Assembly (NCBI GenBank): GCA_003635265.1
Contig: PYIZ01000034.1
Span: forward strand, 164,222-228,221
Reading direction: 5' to 3'
Length of the DNA stretch: 64,000 nucleotides
From: Candidatus Poribacteria bacterium
GTDB taxonomy: Bacteria; Poribacteria; WGA-4E; PCPOR2b
Positions within the stretch are counted from its first letter, which is position 1; each line of letters begins with the position of its first letter. The notes beneath the pieces were generated by a model. It was not told the origin of the DNA, did not search any database, and saw only the letters and a list, made by a program, of their open reading frames with translations. The position numbers and the translations under genes were made by a program. Shown one piece after another: positions 28,209-36,649 of the stretch.

Positions 28209-29153
28209 ATGAACTGGCAAGAACAGCATCCGTGGGGGGGGGTGTTTCCCGCAACTCTCTGTCCATTTCATGAAGATGAATCAATTGATGAAGAGGGATT
28301 GCGGGCATATATGCGCGAACTTGCAGCTGTCGATGGTGTCAAAGGACTTGTCTGTAATGGGCATACCGGTGAGATTACATCGTTGCGTCCGAGTGAGCGC
28401 GCACGTGTGACAGCGATTGTTGCCGAGGAAGCTAAAGGTCAGGTAAAGGCTGTCTCTGGGGTGAGTGCCGAAGGGAGCTTAGAGGCGATTGACTATGCCA
28501 TCGCTGCAAAGGAGGCGGGTGGCGATGCAATTTTACTGATGCCGCCGCATCACTGGTTGCGTTTCGGTCGCACGAGTGAAACGGCAATCGGCTTTTTCCT
28601 AGATGTTGCCGAAGGATCAGACATCCCCATCATCGTCCACCAATATCCTGCATGGACGAAGGCAAGCTATAGCCTCGCAGAAATGTTGGAACTAGTGAAA
28701 ATCCCACAGGTGGTGTGTATCAAGATGGGAACCCGTGACATGGCACGCTGGCGCTGGGACTATGAGCAGCTGAAAGACGCAGCACCTCATGTTCCTATCT
28801 TAACTTGTCACGATGAGTATCTGTTGGCTTCGTTGCTAGAAGGCTGTGATGGCGCATTAATCGGCTTCGCCGGATTTGTTCCAGAGTTGATGGTGCAGGT
28901 TGTGCACTCTGCCCTTAATGGTGACCTGATAGGTGCTCGCAAAGCGCGGCAGCTAGTGGATCCCCTATCCCGGATTGTGTACGACTTCGGCGAGCCGAGC
29001 GGTGATGCACACCAACGGATGAAGTGTGCACGCTGGTTGATGGGCAGATTCCCCTCCATGACGATGCGTCGTCCGCTCCGCCCACTGCCTGACACGGAAA
29101 TTGCCAAGATCCGCCGGAATCTTGAGACCATTGGCTACGAGTGTGTACATTAA
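28209..29153 (+). CDS. DapA / N-acetylneuraminate-lyase family aldolase
   Basis: This 314-residue class I aldolase-type TIM barrel has VFPATLCPFHEDESIDEEGL, GLVCNGHTGEITSL (the GxxGE motif near 51-58), VIVHQYP (the usual catalytic Tyr region) and VCIKMGTRDMARW, where the Schiff-base Lys lies (IKMG). It is probably not a lysine-biosynthesis DapA, because the context is catabolic. Such enzymes split or dehydrate keto-sugar acids. A GGGG ribosome-binding site is about 10 bases upstream. Confidence 0.87.
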   Translation: MNWQEQHPWGGVFPATLCPFHEDESIDEEGLRAYMRELAAVDGVKGLVCNGHTGEITSLRPSERARVTAIVAEEAKGQVKAVSGVSAEGSLEAIDYAIAAKEAGGDAILLMPPHHWLRFGRTSETAIGFFLDVAEGSDIPIIVHQYPAWTKASYSLAEMLELVKIPQVVCIKMGTRDMARWRWDYEQLKDAAPHVPILTCHDEYLLASLLEGCDGALIGFAGFVPELMVQVVHSALNGDLIGARKARQLVDPLSRIVYDFGEPSGDAHQRMKCARWLMGRFPSMTMRRPLRPLPDTEIAKIRRNLETIGYECVH

Positions 29154-29201
29154 AACTATGTACGAAAACAGAAGGTGAAATCCTGTATTAAAGGAAGAAA
29201 C

Positions 29202-29945
29202 ATGTCCAATCTGAAACAGGAATTATTTGAAATTGATGTCTACGGCTTCACAATCCTTGAGAACGTCCTCGCTCCCGATGAAGTGGAAGAGATGAGAGAA
29301 GCGCTTATCCGGTTGATAGAGGAAAAAGGTGTTGATCGGGGAGACTGCATACATATCTCGAACCTGCCGACAATGTCTCCAGTCTTCTTCAAGACGATTG
29401 ATCATCCGAGAATCTTGCCGTTGCTGGAAGGAACAATGACCAATCGTGTACCGCTGATTCTCGGTAGTCTCAACGCGCGTATCGTTCGGCCCGGCGATCC
29501 GGTGCAACGTCTGCATGGGGACATCCTTGAAGATCTAATGAAGAAAGATGGGAAGAATCCCGTCATGATGAACACTGTCTGGATGCTGGACGATTTTACA
29601 CCGGAGATTGGCGCGACTCGGATAGTTCCCGGCACTCACAAAAGTGGGATAAACCTACCGCCCGAAAACGTGGCAATTCAACATGTGTTGACAGCAACTG
29701 CACCGGCAGGAAGTGTTCTTGTCTTTAACGGCCAATGCTGGCACGGCGGCGGCGCGAATACCGGGGATCGGGATCGTCATGCGATTTTCGGGCACTACCG
29801 GATTGGTCCGATGATGCGGTTTCAACTTGACCCGCACCATCGATTCCCGGAGGAATGGCTGGAGCTACTGACGGATCGTCAAAAGCAATTGCTGCGCATG
29901 GAGAATGGAGTAGGTGTCCTACATGGCGCGGATCACTATGAGTAG
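29202..29945 (+). CDS. Phytanoyl-CoA-dioxygenase-like protein (PhyH)
   Basis: The start at 29202 (MSNLKQELFEIDVYGF) follows AAAGGAAG. The 247-residue protein has the PhyH N-terminus FTILENVLAPDEVEEMREAL, the HxD metal motif in QRLHGDILEDL, GATRIVPGTHKSG and the second His in WHGGGANTGDRDRHAI. These Fe(II)/2-oxoglutarate dioxygenases hydroxylate varied small molecules. The family is strongly expanded in Poribacteria-like genomes. The substrate is unknown. Confidence 0.87.
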   Translation: MSNLKQELFEIDVYGFTILENVLAPDEVEEMREALIRLIEEKGVDRGDCIHISNLPTMSPVFFKTIDHPRILPLLEGTMTNRVPLILGSLNARIVRPGDPVQRLHGDILEDLMKKDGKNPVMMNTVWMLDDFTPEIGATRIVPGTHKSGINLPPENVAIQHVLTATAPAGSVLVFNGQCWHGGGANTGDRDRHAIFGHYRIGPMMRFQLDPHHRFPEEWLELLTDRQKQLLRMENGVGVLHGADHYE

Positions 29946-30082
29946 ATCAGGGGCAAACTTACGTTGTAGCATCTGACCCGCTATTCGCTTGATTCGCTGT
30001 TCGTGAAATCGAAATGTAATTTTTCAAATTTACACATTTTACACACTAATGTGGGTATAGTGCAAAATCCGATAATTTTAGT

Positions 30083-30476
30083 TTTGACATACTCCGCAAA
30101 CCTAAAGGATTGGGATTCTTATCCCGATAAATCGGGACTCCGAGAATCGGAGCGCGCCCTTTCCGATAGGAGAGCTAATTGTGCGGTCAAACACGGCTGC
30201 GAACCGAAGTCCGTCTTACATACCGCTAACGCAATGGACAATGCCCTGCCCACTGCCCACAAGGGCAACTTTGGCGAGGCTATAGGGTATTCCGATACCC
30301 GTCGGTATCATCAAACTATGGTGGATTTGACCCCGACTCATAGAAGGTGGAATACCCAACCGCTGAAAAGCAGTATACCACATTTTAATAGCAAGCTCAA
30401 GAAAAAACAGTGCTAAAGCAATCTGTATCCCAAGCGTAAACGCTTGGGTTTTAGACCTAAAGGAAGTTTCGATAAG
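30083..30476 (-). mobile_element. Non-autonomous IS200/IS605-like element, copy 2
   Basis: This has the same organisation and orientation as copy 1: left hairpin AACCTAAAGGATTGGG near 30100 and right end ACCTAAAGGAAG near 30456-30466. The core (about 30228-30358) matches copy 1 closely, including GACAATGCCCTGCCCACTG. The outer inverted repeat 30285-30293 / 30349-30357 reads GGGTATTCC / GGAATACCC, where copy 1 has GGATATTCC / GGAATATCC: the third pair changed from A-T to G-C with pairing kept. The inner stem gains a G-C pair. Only copy 2 has an extra segment with a CCCGATAAATCGGG palindrome near 30121. No transposase gene is present. Confidence 0.6.
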
Positions 30477-30525
30477 CCATCATTACGGTTCGATTCAGCA
30501 TTATCATCAATTCAGGGGGTAATTT

Positions 30526-31740
30526 ATGTCTCGCTTGAAGTACGCCCTCATCGGTTATGGTCGTCGAGGTCGCTCACATCTTGAAACTGCCGCAGCGTTG
30601 AAAGAGACCTTTGAAATTGTAGCAGTTTGCGATGCCCACCCGGCGTCTGCGCAGGAAGGAGCAACCCAGTTCAACGTTAAGGCTTACACCGATGTTCGCG
30701 AGATGGTTGACCGTGAGAAACCGGATGTCTGCGATGTTGTCGTGCCCGCAGAACTTCATCATGTGGTATCTTGCTACCTATCGCGCTGCGGTATCCACCA
30801 TAACGTTGAGACACCCCTCGCTCCGACACTTGGATTGATGGATCTGATGATCGAAGCCGCAGCCAAACACGGTGCCAAACTGCAAACCTCCGAAAACTTT
30901 CCGTTTGTCCCAGTTGAACAGTTTGTCTGCAAGCTCATCCGTGAAAATGTCATCGGACCTGTCCACAAATGTTACCGTCTCTTTTCAACAACAGGGTATC
31001 ACGGTCTGGCTGCGATACGGTGCCGGCTGGATGCCACGCCTGTCGCTGTCAGCAGCATCAGTCATACGATGCCGGTTGTTCCCTATGTTGACCACGCCAA
31101 ACGTAATTTTGATACCGAAAGCCTTGAATTCTACGCTGTCGATTTCGATAACGGGGGCATCGGAATCGCGATGGTTGGCAATAAAAACAGCCGTCTTGGT
31201 CGGAACTCATTGGTCGGTTTTGAGACCTGTGGTGAGCGTGGTACGATTGTGACCAACGGCAATCAGGGCGCGTCGGGGGGTGAAACGGTTAACGTGTGTA
31301 CTGCCGCAGATATCGCCGAGCGGGCGGGGGAGGCGAGGACTTACGAATTTCAGCGCGAATATGCCACATCAAATGTCATCAAACGAATCTTTGTCGAGTT
31401 ACCGGCGGAACTGGGCGGGACGATTGCATGGGAGAATCCGTATTTGGAGAGGGAACTCCAAGAGCGTAACATCTCTTTAGCAACGATGCTCGACGGGATT
31501 GGACGCGCTGTGCGGGAGGATACCGATCCACTCTGGACAGGTGAGATGGGGCGGGCAGATCAGGAGATGGTTTTGGCTGCTGGCAGATCGATTCGGACGA
31601 ATAGACAGCCGGTTGCTTTGCCTTTACCGCCAGATCCATCTGAGGAAGAGGCGTTTGACCGGAATTTTGAGCAGCGGTTTGGCGTCCATCCCCGTGAGGA
31701 TTTAGAAAAAGCGTTGGCAGTCAATTTTAAGGCGCGGTGA
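30526..31740 (+). CDS. Gfo/Idh/MocA-family oxidoreductase
   Basis: This 404-residue NAD(P)-dependent dehydrogenase has the Rossmann motif YALIGYGRRGRSHLETAA at the N-terminus, VAVCDAHPASAQ for the second strand, and NVETPLAPTLG in place of the usual EKP motif. The C-terminal beta-sheet domain follows. It probably oxidises a sugar, inositol or sugar acid. It starts after an AGGGGG site and follows IS-like copy 2. A second family member lies at 38.4 kb. Confidence 0.87.
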   Translation: MSRLKYALIGYGRRGRSHLETAAALKETFEIVAVCDAHPASAQEGATQFNVKAYTDVREMVDREKPDVCDVVVPAELHHVVSCYLSRCGIHHNVETPLAPTLGLMDLMIEAAAKHGAKLQTSENFPFVPVEQFVCKLIRENVIGPVHKCYRLFSTTGYHGLAAIRCRLDATPVAVSSISHTMPVVPYVDHAKRNFDTESLEFYAVDFDNGGIGIAMVGNKNSRLGRNSLVGFETCGERGTIVTNGNQGASGGETVNVCTAADIAERAGEARTYEFQREYATSNVIKRIFVELPAELGGTIAWENPYLERELQERNISLATMLDGIGRAVREDTDPLWTGEMGRADQEMVLAAGRSIRTNRQPVALPLPPDPSEEEAFDRNFEQRFGVHPREDLEKALAVNFKAR

Positions 31741-31822
31741 TGCGTGTAGTAGAGAGTTTTAGCGCCCTCTCAGTGCAGTACCACTCAAGCTTGATTTCGT
31801 AAAATGAGGAGGATATCAATTT

Positions 31823-32623
31823 ATGAATGATGCCGAAAAATATCTGTTCGATCTCAACGGTTATCTCGTTATTGAAGATGTACTCACGCCCGATGAGATT
31901 GCCTTTGCCAATGAAGCCATTGACCGCCATTCGGACCAAGGGCGCATCCGCCCCCGCGATCAGGCATTGGACGGCGGTTCCCCTGCACTCAGAGGTGATA
32001 AAGGACGCGGGGAGATGGGCAATATGCTCAACTGGGAAGAACCTTGGTGCAATCCCTTTCGAGAGATGTTAGCACACCCACGAATTGTCCCCTATCTCAA
32101 CCAGATCCTCGGCAGAGGCTTCCGGATGGATCACCACATGTTTCTGCTATCAATGGACAAAGGGGCAGAAGGGTTCATTTTCCATGGATCTCCAGGACCG
32201 GGCTTTGATCCAAACCAATACTATATCTTCCGCAACGGTCAGATGCACTGTGGACTGACGGTCGTGGCGTTCCAACTTACGGATGTAAATCCGGGCGACG
32301 GTGGATTGATAGTTATCCCCGGCAGCCACAAGAGCAATTTCCCATGCCCTCAAGAGATACGGCGTTATGAGAACTATCAGGAGCATATTCGGCAGGTTGT
32401 GTGTAAAGCAGGTGGAGTCATTATCTTCACGGAAGCGGTGACGCACGGAACATTGCCTTGGACATCAGACGTACCGCGTCGGTCAATATTGACTCGTTAT
32501 ACGGCGGGGAACCTAGCGTATGTTCCTGCCTATCCCATGCCTGAATGGGCAAATGAGAGGCAGCGAGCGGTGATGGAGCCACCGTATCATACGCGGTTGG
32601 ATCGGCCTGTGTTGGATGAATAG
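31823..32623 (+). CDS. Phytanoyl-CoA-dioxygenase-like protein (PhyH)
   Basis: This 266-residue PhyH protein has YLVIEDVLTPDEIAFANEAI, then a central GRGFRMDHHMFLLSMDKG, the metal His region FHGSPGPGFDP, DGGLIVIPGSHKSNF and a late VTHGTLPW. It differs clearly from the PhyH protein at 29.2 kb, so they are not a recent duplicate. It lies 82 bases after the Gfo/Idh gene and 39 bases before the oligogalacturonate-lyase-like gene, consistent with one catabolic transcript. Confidence 0.87.
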   Translation: MNDAEKYLFDLNGYLVIEDVLTPDEIAFANEAIDRHSDQGRIRPRDQALDGGSPALRGDKGRGEMGNMLNWEEPWCNPFREMLAHPRIVPYLNQILGRGFRMDHHMFLLSMDKGAEGFIFHGSPGPGFDPNQYYIFRNGQMHCGLTVVAFQLTDVNPGDGGLIVIPGSHKSNFPCPQEIRRYENYQEHIRQVVCKAGGVIIFTEAVTHGTLPWTSDVPRRSILTRYTAGNLAYVPAYPMPEWANERQRAVMEPPYHTRLDRPVLDE

Positions 32624-32662
32624 ACACAGAAATCCCTCAGAACCTATCAACATAAGGAAAAG

Positions 32663-33772
32663 ATGTCCAAAGACGCAATTTACCCATCGGAAGCCAAGAC
32701 ATTTGAGGATGCCCACACCGGTGCGAACATCCGGCAGGTAACCGATCATCCTTCAATTCATCATCATCCTTTCTTTTTTATTCCCGCTTATGACGATGCC
32801 ATGCGCCGGCTGATTTTCATCTCATGCCGCACCGGCTCGCCACAGATTTTTGCCGAAGAACGTTCCACTGGCTCGCTTATCCAACTTACAGATCGATCCG
32901 ATATCAGCGAATGGTCGGTTTACCCTTCACACGATGGACGTGCCGTTTTCTTTACCGCGGGAACAAGTGCGTGGCGGCTAGATCTTGAGACACTTGAAGA
33001 ACGGGAGTTGGTCAACTTTGCCACAACACAGAACGAACGGGAGAGCACGGTCCAAGCCGTAGGAGGAACAACAGGACTGAGTTACGACGATCGGTGGTGG
33101 GCTGTACGTTTCAGTGTAGGTGAGGTTTCAGCGTTGACAATTATTAACACTGAGACAGGCGAACACGATACCATTCTCCACCGTGACAGCGTTGGTCACT
33201 TGCAATTCTGTCCGGACGATCCAAACCTTCTTTTCTATGCCGGTCCTCTGACTGACCGTGTTTGGGTGATTCAGCGGGATGGTAGCGATAACCGTCGGTT
33301 GTACGCTCGTAATGTCGCAAAAAACGAATGGATTACGCACGAGTCGTGGATTCCGGGCACACGCGAGTTGGCATTCGTTGATTGGCCCCACGGCATCCGT
33401 TGCATCCACGTGGACACAGGTGTTGAGCGTCGTGTCACGTCCTGTAACGCTTGGCACGCGATCTGTAACCGTCAAGGTACACTCATGGTCGCCGACACAA
33501 ACTTTCCTGACATTGGTCTTCAGCTTTTCGATCCGCGTGATGGAGTCGGAGAACCTGTGACGCTGTGCTACCCAGAGGCATCATCTATCGGTGAACATTG
33601 GAGCGGTCCGTTTCCGTACGCGAAGGGACCAGTTAAGGTCCGCTCCGAGCAACATACTCACCCACATCCTTCTTTCAGCCCTGATGGGAAACTGGTGGTT
33701 TATACATCGGATAGGACTGGACACAGTCAGGTATACGAGGCTGAAATTCCGGGAAGTTTTTTAGTTTCTTAG
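32663..33772 (+). CDS. Oligogalacturonate-lyase-like beta-propeller protein
   Basis: This 369-residue protein has repeated WD40/PD40-type blades (RLIFISCRTGSPQIFAEE, WSVYPSHDGRAVFFTAG, HPSFSPDGKLVVYTSDRTG) and the start HHHPFFFIPAYDD, typical of the oligogalacturonate lyase family (Pectate_lyase22). That family cleaves short oligogalacturonides in the cytoplasm, giving products for the uronate pathway. No signal peptide is seen, which fits a cytoplasmic enzyme. The exact substrate may be another uronide. Confidence 0.78.
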   Translation: MSKDAIYPSEAKTFEDAHTGANIRQVTDHPSIHHHPFFFIPAYDDAMRRLIFISCRTGSPQIFAEERSTGSLIQLTDRSDISEWSVYPSHDGRAVFFTAGTSAWRLDLETLEERELVNFATTQNERESTVQAVGGTTGLSYDDRWWAVRFSVGEVSALTIINTETGEHDTILHRDSVGHLQFCPDDPNLLFYAGPLTDRVWVIQRDGSDNRRLYARNVAKNEWITHESWIPGTRELAFVDWPHGIRCIHVDTGVERRVTSCNAWHAICNRQGTLMVADTNFPDIGLQLFDPRDGVGEPVTLCYPEASSIGEHWSGPFPYAKGPVKVRSEQHTHPHPSFSPDGKLVVYTSDRTGHSQVYEAEIPGSFLVS

Positions 33773-33908
33773 ACTCTTTCCTGTAAAAGTAGTCAATAAC
33801 TGATGGGAAGAAGGATCTTGTCCGTTAGAAATTGTCTATGTTAGAATATAGACACCCTACCAAATATAATTCAAAAACTGATGTATCATGAGATCATTAC
33901 GGTGAGAT

Positions 33909-34358
33909 ATGAGAGCTGTTATCCAACGTGTTAAATCTGCTAGTGTAACCGTCGAAGGGGAGGTCGTCTCGGAGATTCAGGTGGGATTACTCGTTTTTCT
34001 CGGTGTTGCTCAAGAGGATACCCCCGCCGATGTCGAGTATATGGCGAGCAAAATCGCCAATCTCCGAATCTTTGAAGATGATGAAGGACGAATGAATTTG
34101 TCGATTTTAGACATCGGTGGCGAAGCCCTTGTCGTCTCTCAATTCACCCTCTATGGAGATTGCCGCAAGGGGAGACGCCCTAGCTTCATTCACGCCGCCC
34201 GTCCTGAAAAAGCGGATCCACTCTACCAAGCGTTTATGGACGAGATTTCGCGGTTGGGTGTACCTGTCAAAGCTGGCATATTTCAGGCGATGATGGATGT
34301 CGAACTAATTAACGATGGCCCCGTCACGATGATGCTAGATAGCAATAAGCTGTTTTGA
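33909..34358 (+). CDS. dtd: D-aminoacyl-tRNA deacylase
   Basis: This 149-residue protein starts [20 protein letters not shown] and shows [22 protein letters not shown] (the SQFTL catalytic loop) and a late [18 protein letters not shown] (NxGP motif), all diagnostic of Dtd. It removes D-amino acids, and glycine from tRNA-Ala. It stands alone in the catabolic island, so its placement is not functional. Confidence 0.96.
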   Translation: MRAVIQRVKSASVTVEGEVVSEIQVGLLVFLGVAQEDTPADVEYMASKIANLRIFEDDEGRMNLSILDIGGEALVVSQFTLYGDCRKGRRPSFIHAARPEKADPLYQAFMDEISRLGVPVKAGIFQAMMDVELINDGPVTMMLDSNKLF

Positions 34359-34394
34359 TTCCGCAAATGCGCTTATTTTGGGAAGGAAGATATT

Positions 34395-35363
34395 ATGGAA
34401 TGTAAAATGGAACTGGGTTTGTATCTATTCGGCGAAGTGGACGAGGAATGGCTGACATTTGTCAATCAACTGGGCGTTGAGGCTGTGGTTATGGCTAACC
34501 CTCGACTGCCAGGCGAAGGTCGCTGGGAGTTTATGGACCTACTACAGATGCGAACAGCGATCGAAAATGTGGGTCCCCGGCTCGCCGCCATTGAGAATGT
34601 CCCACCCTCTTTTTACGATAAGATTATGCTCGGTTTGCCCGGACGGGATGAGCAGATTGAGAATATGGCAGCTACTATCCGCAATATGGGAGCGGCAGGC
34701 ATTGATACTTTCGGCTATCATTGGATGCCCAACAGCGTATGGCGGACTTCCAACACAACGCCCACGCGGGGCGGTGCGACAGTTACCAGTTTTGATATGG
34801 AACTCGTTAAAGATGCACCACTCACCCACGGACGGGTCTTCACCGAAGAGGAAATGTGGGAATACTACGAATACTATATGAAAGCGATTCTTCCTGTTGC
34901 GGAGGAGGCAGGTGTGCGGCTTGCGCTCCATCCCGATGACCCACCGGTGGAATCGCTTGGGGGGATACCCCGTCTGTTTCGTAGCTTTGAAGGTTTCAAG
35001 CACGGCATATCGCTCGTAGACAGCTCTATGCACGGGCTTGACTTTTGCGTGGGGTCTTGGTCTGAGATGGGTCCCGGCGTCATTGATGCTGTCCGTTACT
35101 TCGGAGAGCGCGATCGGATTTTCTACGTTCATTTTCGCGATGTGCAGGGGTATGTCCCCAAGTTTGCGGAATCCTTTGTAAATGACGGGAACTGCGATAT
35201 GTTTGAGGTAATGAGGGCATTAAAGGAAAGTGGATTCAATGGTTGGATGATTACGGATCATGTCCCGAACATGATAAACGACACGCCGCAGGGACACCGT
35301 GCACGCGCCTTTACGATCGGTTACATGGCAGCATGTCTTGAGAGATTGAACGCGACCGACTAG
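34395..35363 (+). CDS. Mannonate-dehydratase-like TIM-barrel protein
   Basis: This 322-residue xylose-isomerase-like TIM barrel shows GAAGIDTFGYHWMPN, LALHPDDPPVESLGGIPRLF, DFCVGSWSEMG and IFYVHFRDVQG. These match the UxuA-like group of mannonate dehydratases, with metal-binding His/Asp in HPDDPP and His in YVHFRD. It fits uronate catabolism downstream of the oligogalacturonate-lyase-like gene. It is somewhat shorter than E. coli UxuA (394 residues), so it may act on another sugar acid. Confidence 0.75.
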   Translation: MECKMELGLYLFGEVDEEWLTFVNQLGVEAVVMANPRLPGEGRWEFMDLLQMRTAIENVGPRLAAIENVPPSFYDKIMLGLPGRDEQIENMAATIRNMGAAGIDTFGYHWMPNSVWRTSNTTPTRGGATVTSFDMELVKDAPLTHGRVFTEEEMWEYYEYYMKAILPVAEEAGVRLALHPDDPPVESLGGIPRLFRSFEGFKHGISLVDSSMHGLDFCVGSWSEMGPGVIDAVRYFGERDRIFYVHFRDVQGYVPKFAESFVNDGNCDMFEVMRALKESGFNGWMITDHVPNMINDTPQGHRARAFTIGYMAACLERLNATD

Positions 35364-35381
35364 AGTATATGGGAGGGCGCT

Positions 35382-36548
35382 TTGAGTCGAACTCGAATTC
35401 TCTACGTTATCGATTCTATGGGCAGGGGCGGAGCCGAGACGCAGCTACTTAAGACTTTAGCGCGACTACCGCTCGATCGATTTGAAGCGTTTGTCGTATT
35501 GAGCCGTGAGTCCGGTGCTTCCTATGCGCAGCTTGCAGCACTGCCGATCGTCGAAGAAATTGTCGTGCTACATGATACAAATCGCTCTGAATCTCAATCC
35601 CATCAGAGCAGATTTCCTATACTATCCTTGGTGCGAAAGGCTTTCAGGCTAGCAGGTATTATCAAATCGGTCAAGCCAGCAATTATCCATAGTTGGCTAT
35701 GGTATTCTAATCTCCTCTGTGGTATTATCCGCCAATTCTCTCTAACTCCTTCAGGGGTGAATCCGTCCTGTCCTCTGATTGTCTCACAGCGAGGCGACTA
35801 TTATGCGCGATATGGTCGCACAAGATTGTGGTTGACAGAAAAAATCATCTACCGCAACGCCGATGTCCTCCTAACGAATTCCGATCGCATCCGAGACAAC
35901 CTTCGGCATCGTTACCCCGACAAACGTATCCTAGCAATTCGGAATTTGCTAGACCTGCCTAGCCTAGCATCGCGATCGTCTTCTGATACTCCACCACCGT
36001 GGCATATCGTGAGTGTTGGTCGATTGACAGCGGAGAAAGGACACCAATATCTGATCGAGGCGTTGTATCTGCTCAACACAAAATTTAATCGGCAAGACTT
36101 CACAGCGACAATCTTCGGAGATGGTGCATTGAGAACACAGTTAGCACAGCTTGCCAACCGCTATCACCTGTCAGATCGGATACAGATGCCCGGTTTCTGC
36201 GACGATATTTTTGCTATGCTATCCACCACACACCTTTTCGTCCTACCATCGCTGCATGAAAGCTCACCAAACGCCCTGATTGAAGCGATGGGAGTTGGGC
36301 TACCGTGCATCGCTTCAAGTGTCGGCGGCGTTCTTGATCTGATTGACCATCAAGAAAATGGGCTACTTTTTCCACCACGGGCGAGCGACGCATTAGCGGC
36401 GGCAATCAATGATATTTTAACCGATCAGGAACTGGCAGTAGATCTGGGACGAAATGCAAGACGAAGAATTGAGGAGATGTTTAATAACGATAGATCTATT
36501 CAGCAGTTGCAGACGGTTTATCAGGATTACCTCTGTGTGACTTCCTGA
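35382..36548 (+). CDS. Glycosyltransferase family 4-type protein
   Basis: The start is TTG, with GGGAGGG six bases upstream. The 388-residue protein is a GT-B glycosyltransferase: N-terminal VIDSMGRGGAETQLLKTLARL, then SVGRLTAEKGHQYLIEAL near residue 210, and the donor-binding E-x7-E motif in HESSPNALIEAMGVGLPCIA. It transfers a sugar from a nucleotide donor to an unknown acceptor. Its position in the island suggests glycan or exopolysaccharide work. Confidence 0.86.
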   Translation: MSRTRILYVIDSMGRGGAETQLLKTLARLPLDRFEAFVVLSRESGASYAQLAALPIVEEIVVLHDTNRSESQSHQSRFPILSLVRKAFRLAGIIKSVKPAIIHSWLWYSNLLCGIIRQFSLTPSGVNPSCPLIVSQRGDYYARYGRTRLWLTEKIIYRNADVLLTNSDRIRDNLRHRYPDKRILAIRNLLDLPSLASRSSSDTPPPWHIVSVGRLTAEKGHQYLIEALYLLNTKFNRQDFTATIFGDGALRTQLAQLANRYHLSDRIQMPGFCDDIFAMLSTTHLFVLPSLHESSPNALIEAMGVGLPCIASSVGGVLDLIDHQENGLLFPPRASDALAAAINDILTDQELAVDLGRNARRRIEEMFNNDRSIQQLQTVYQDYLCVTS

Positions 36549-36649
36549 AATCCCTTTAGATAAATTTGTCTCTTTAGGTGATGTTCTCTGTTATTCTCAG
36601 AGTATAACAACACAGCTAACAACCAAGGCTATACAAAGGAGACAATCCA

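Noticed and set aside
30003..30416. Open plus-strand frame of about 137 codons across IS-like copy 2
   Set aside because: It has no ribosome-binding site or family, and the matching frame is broken in copy 1 by a one-base indel, so the conservation is at the nucleic-acid level.
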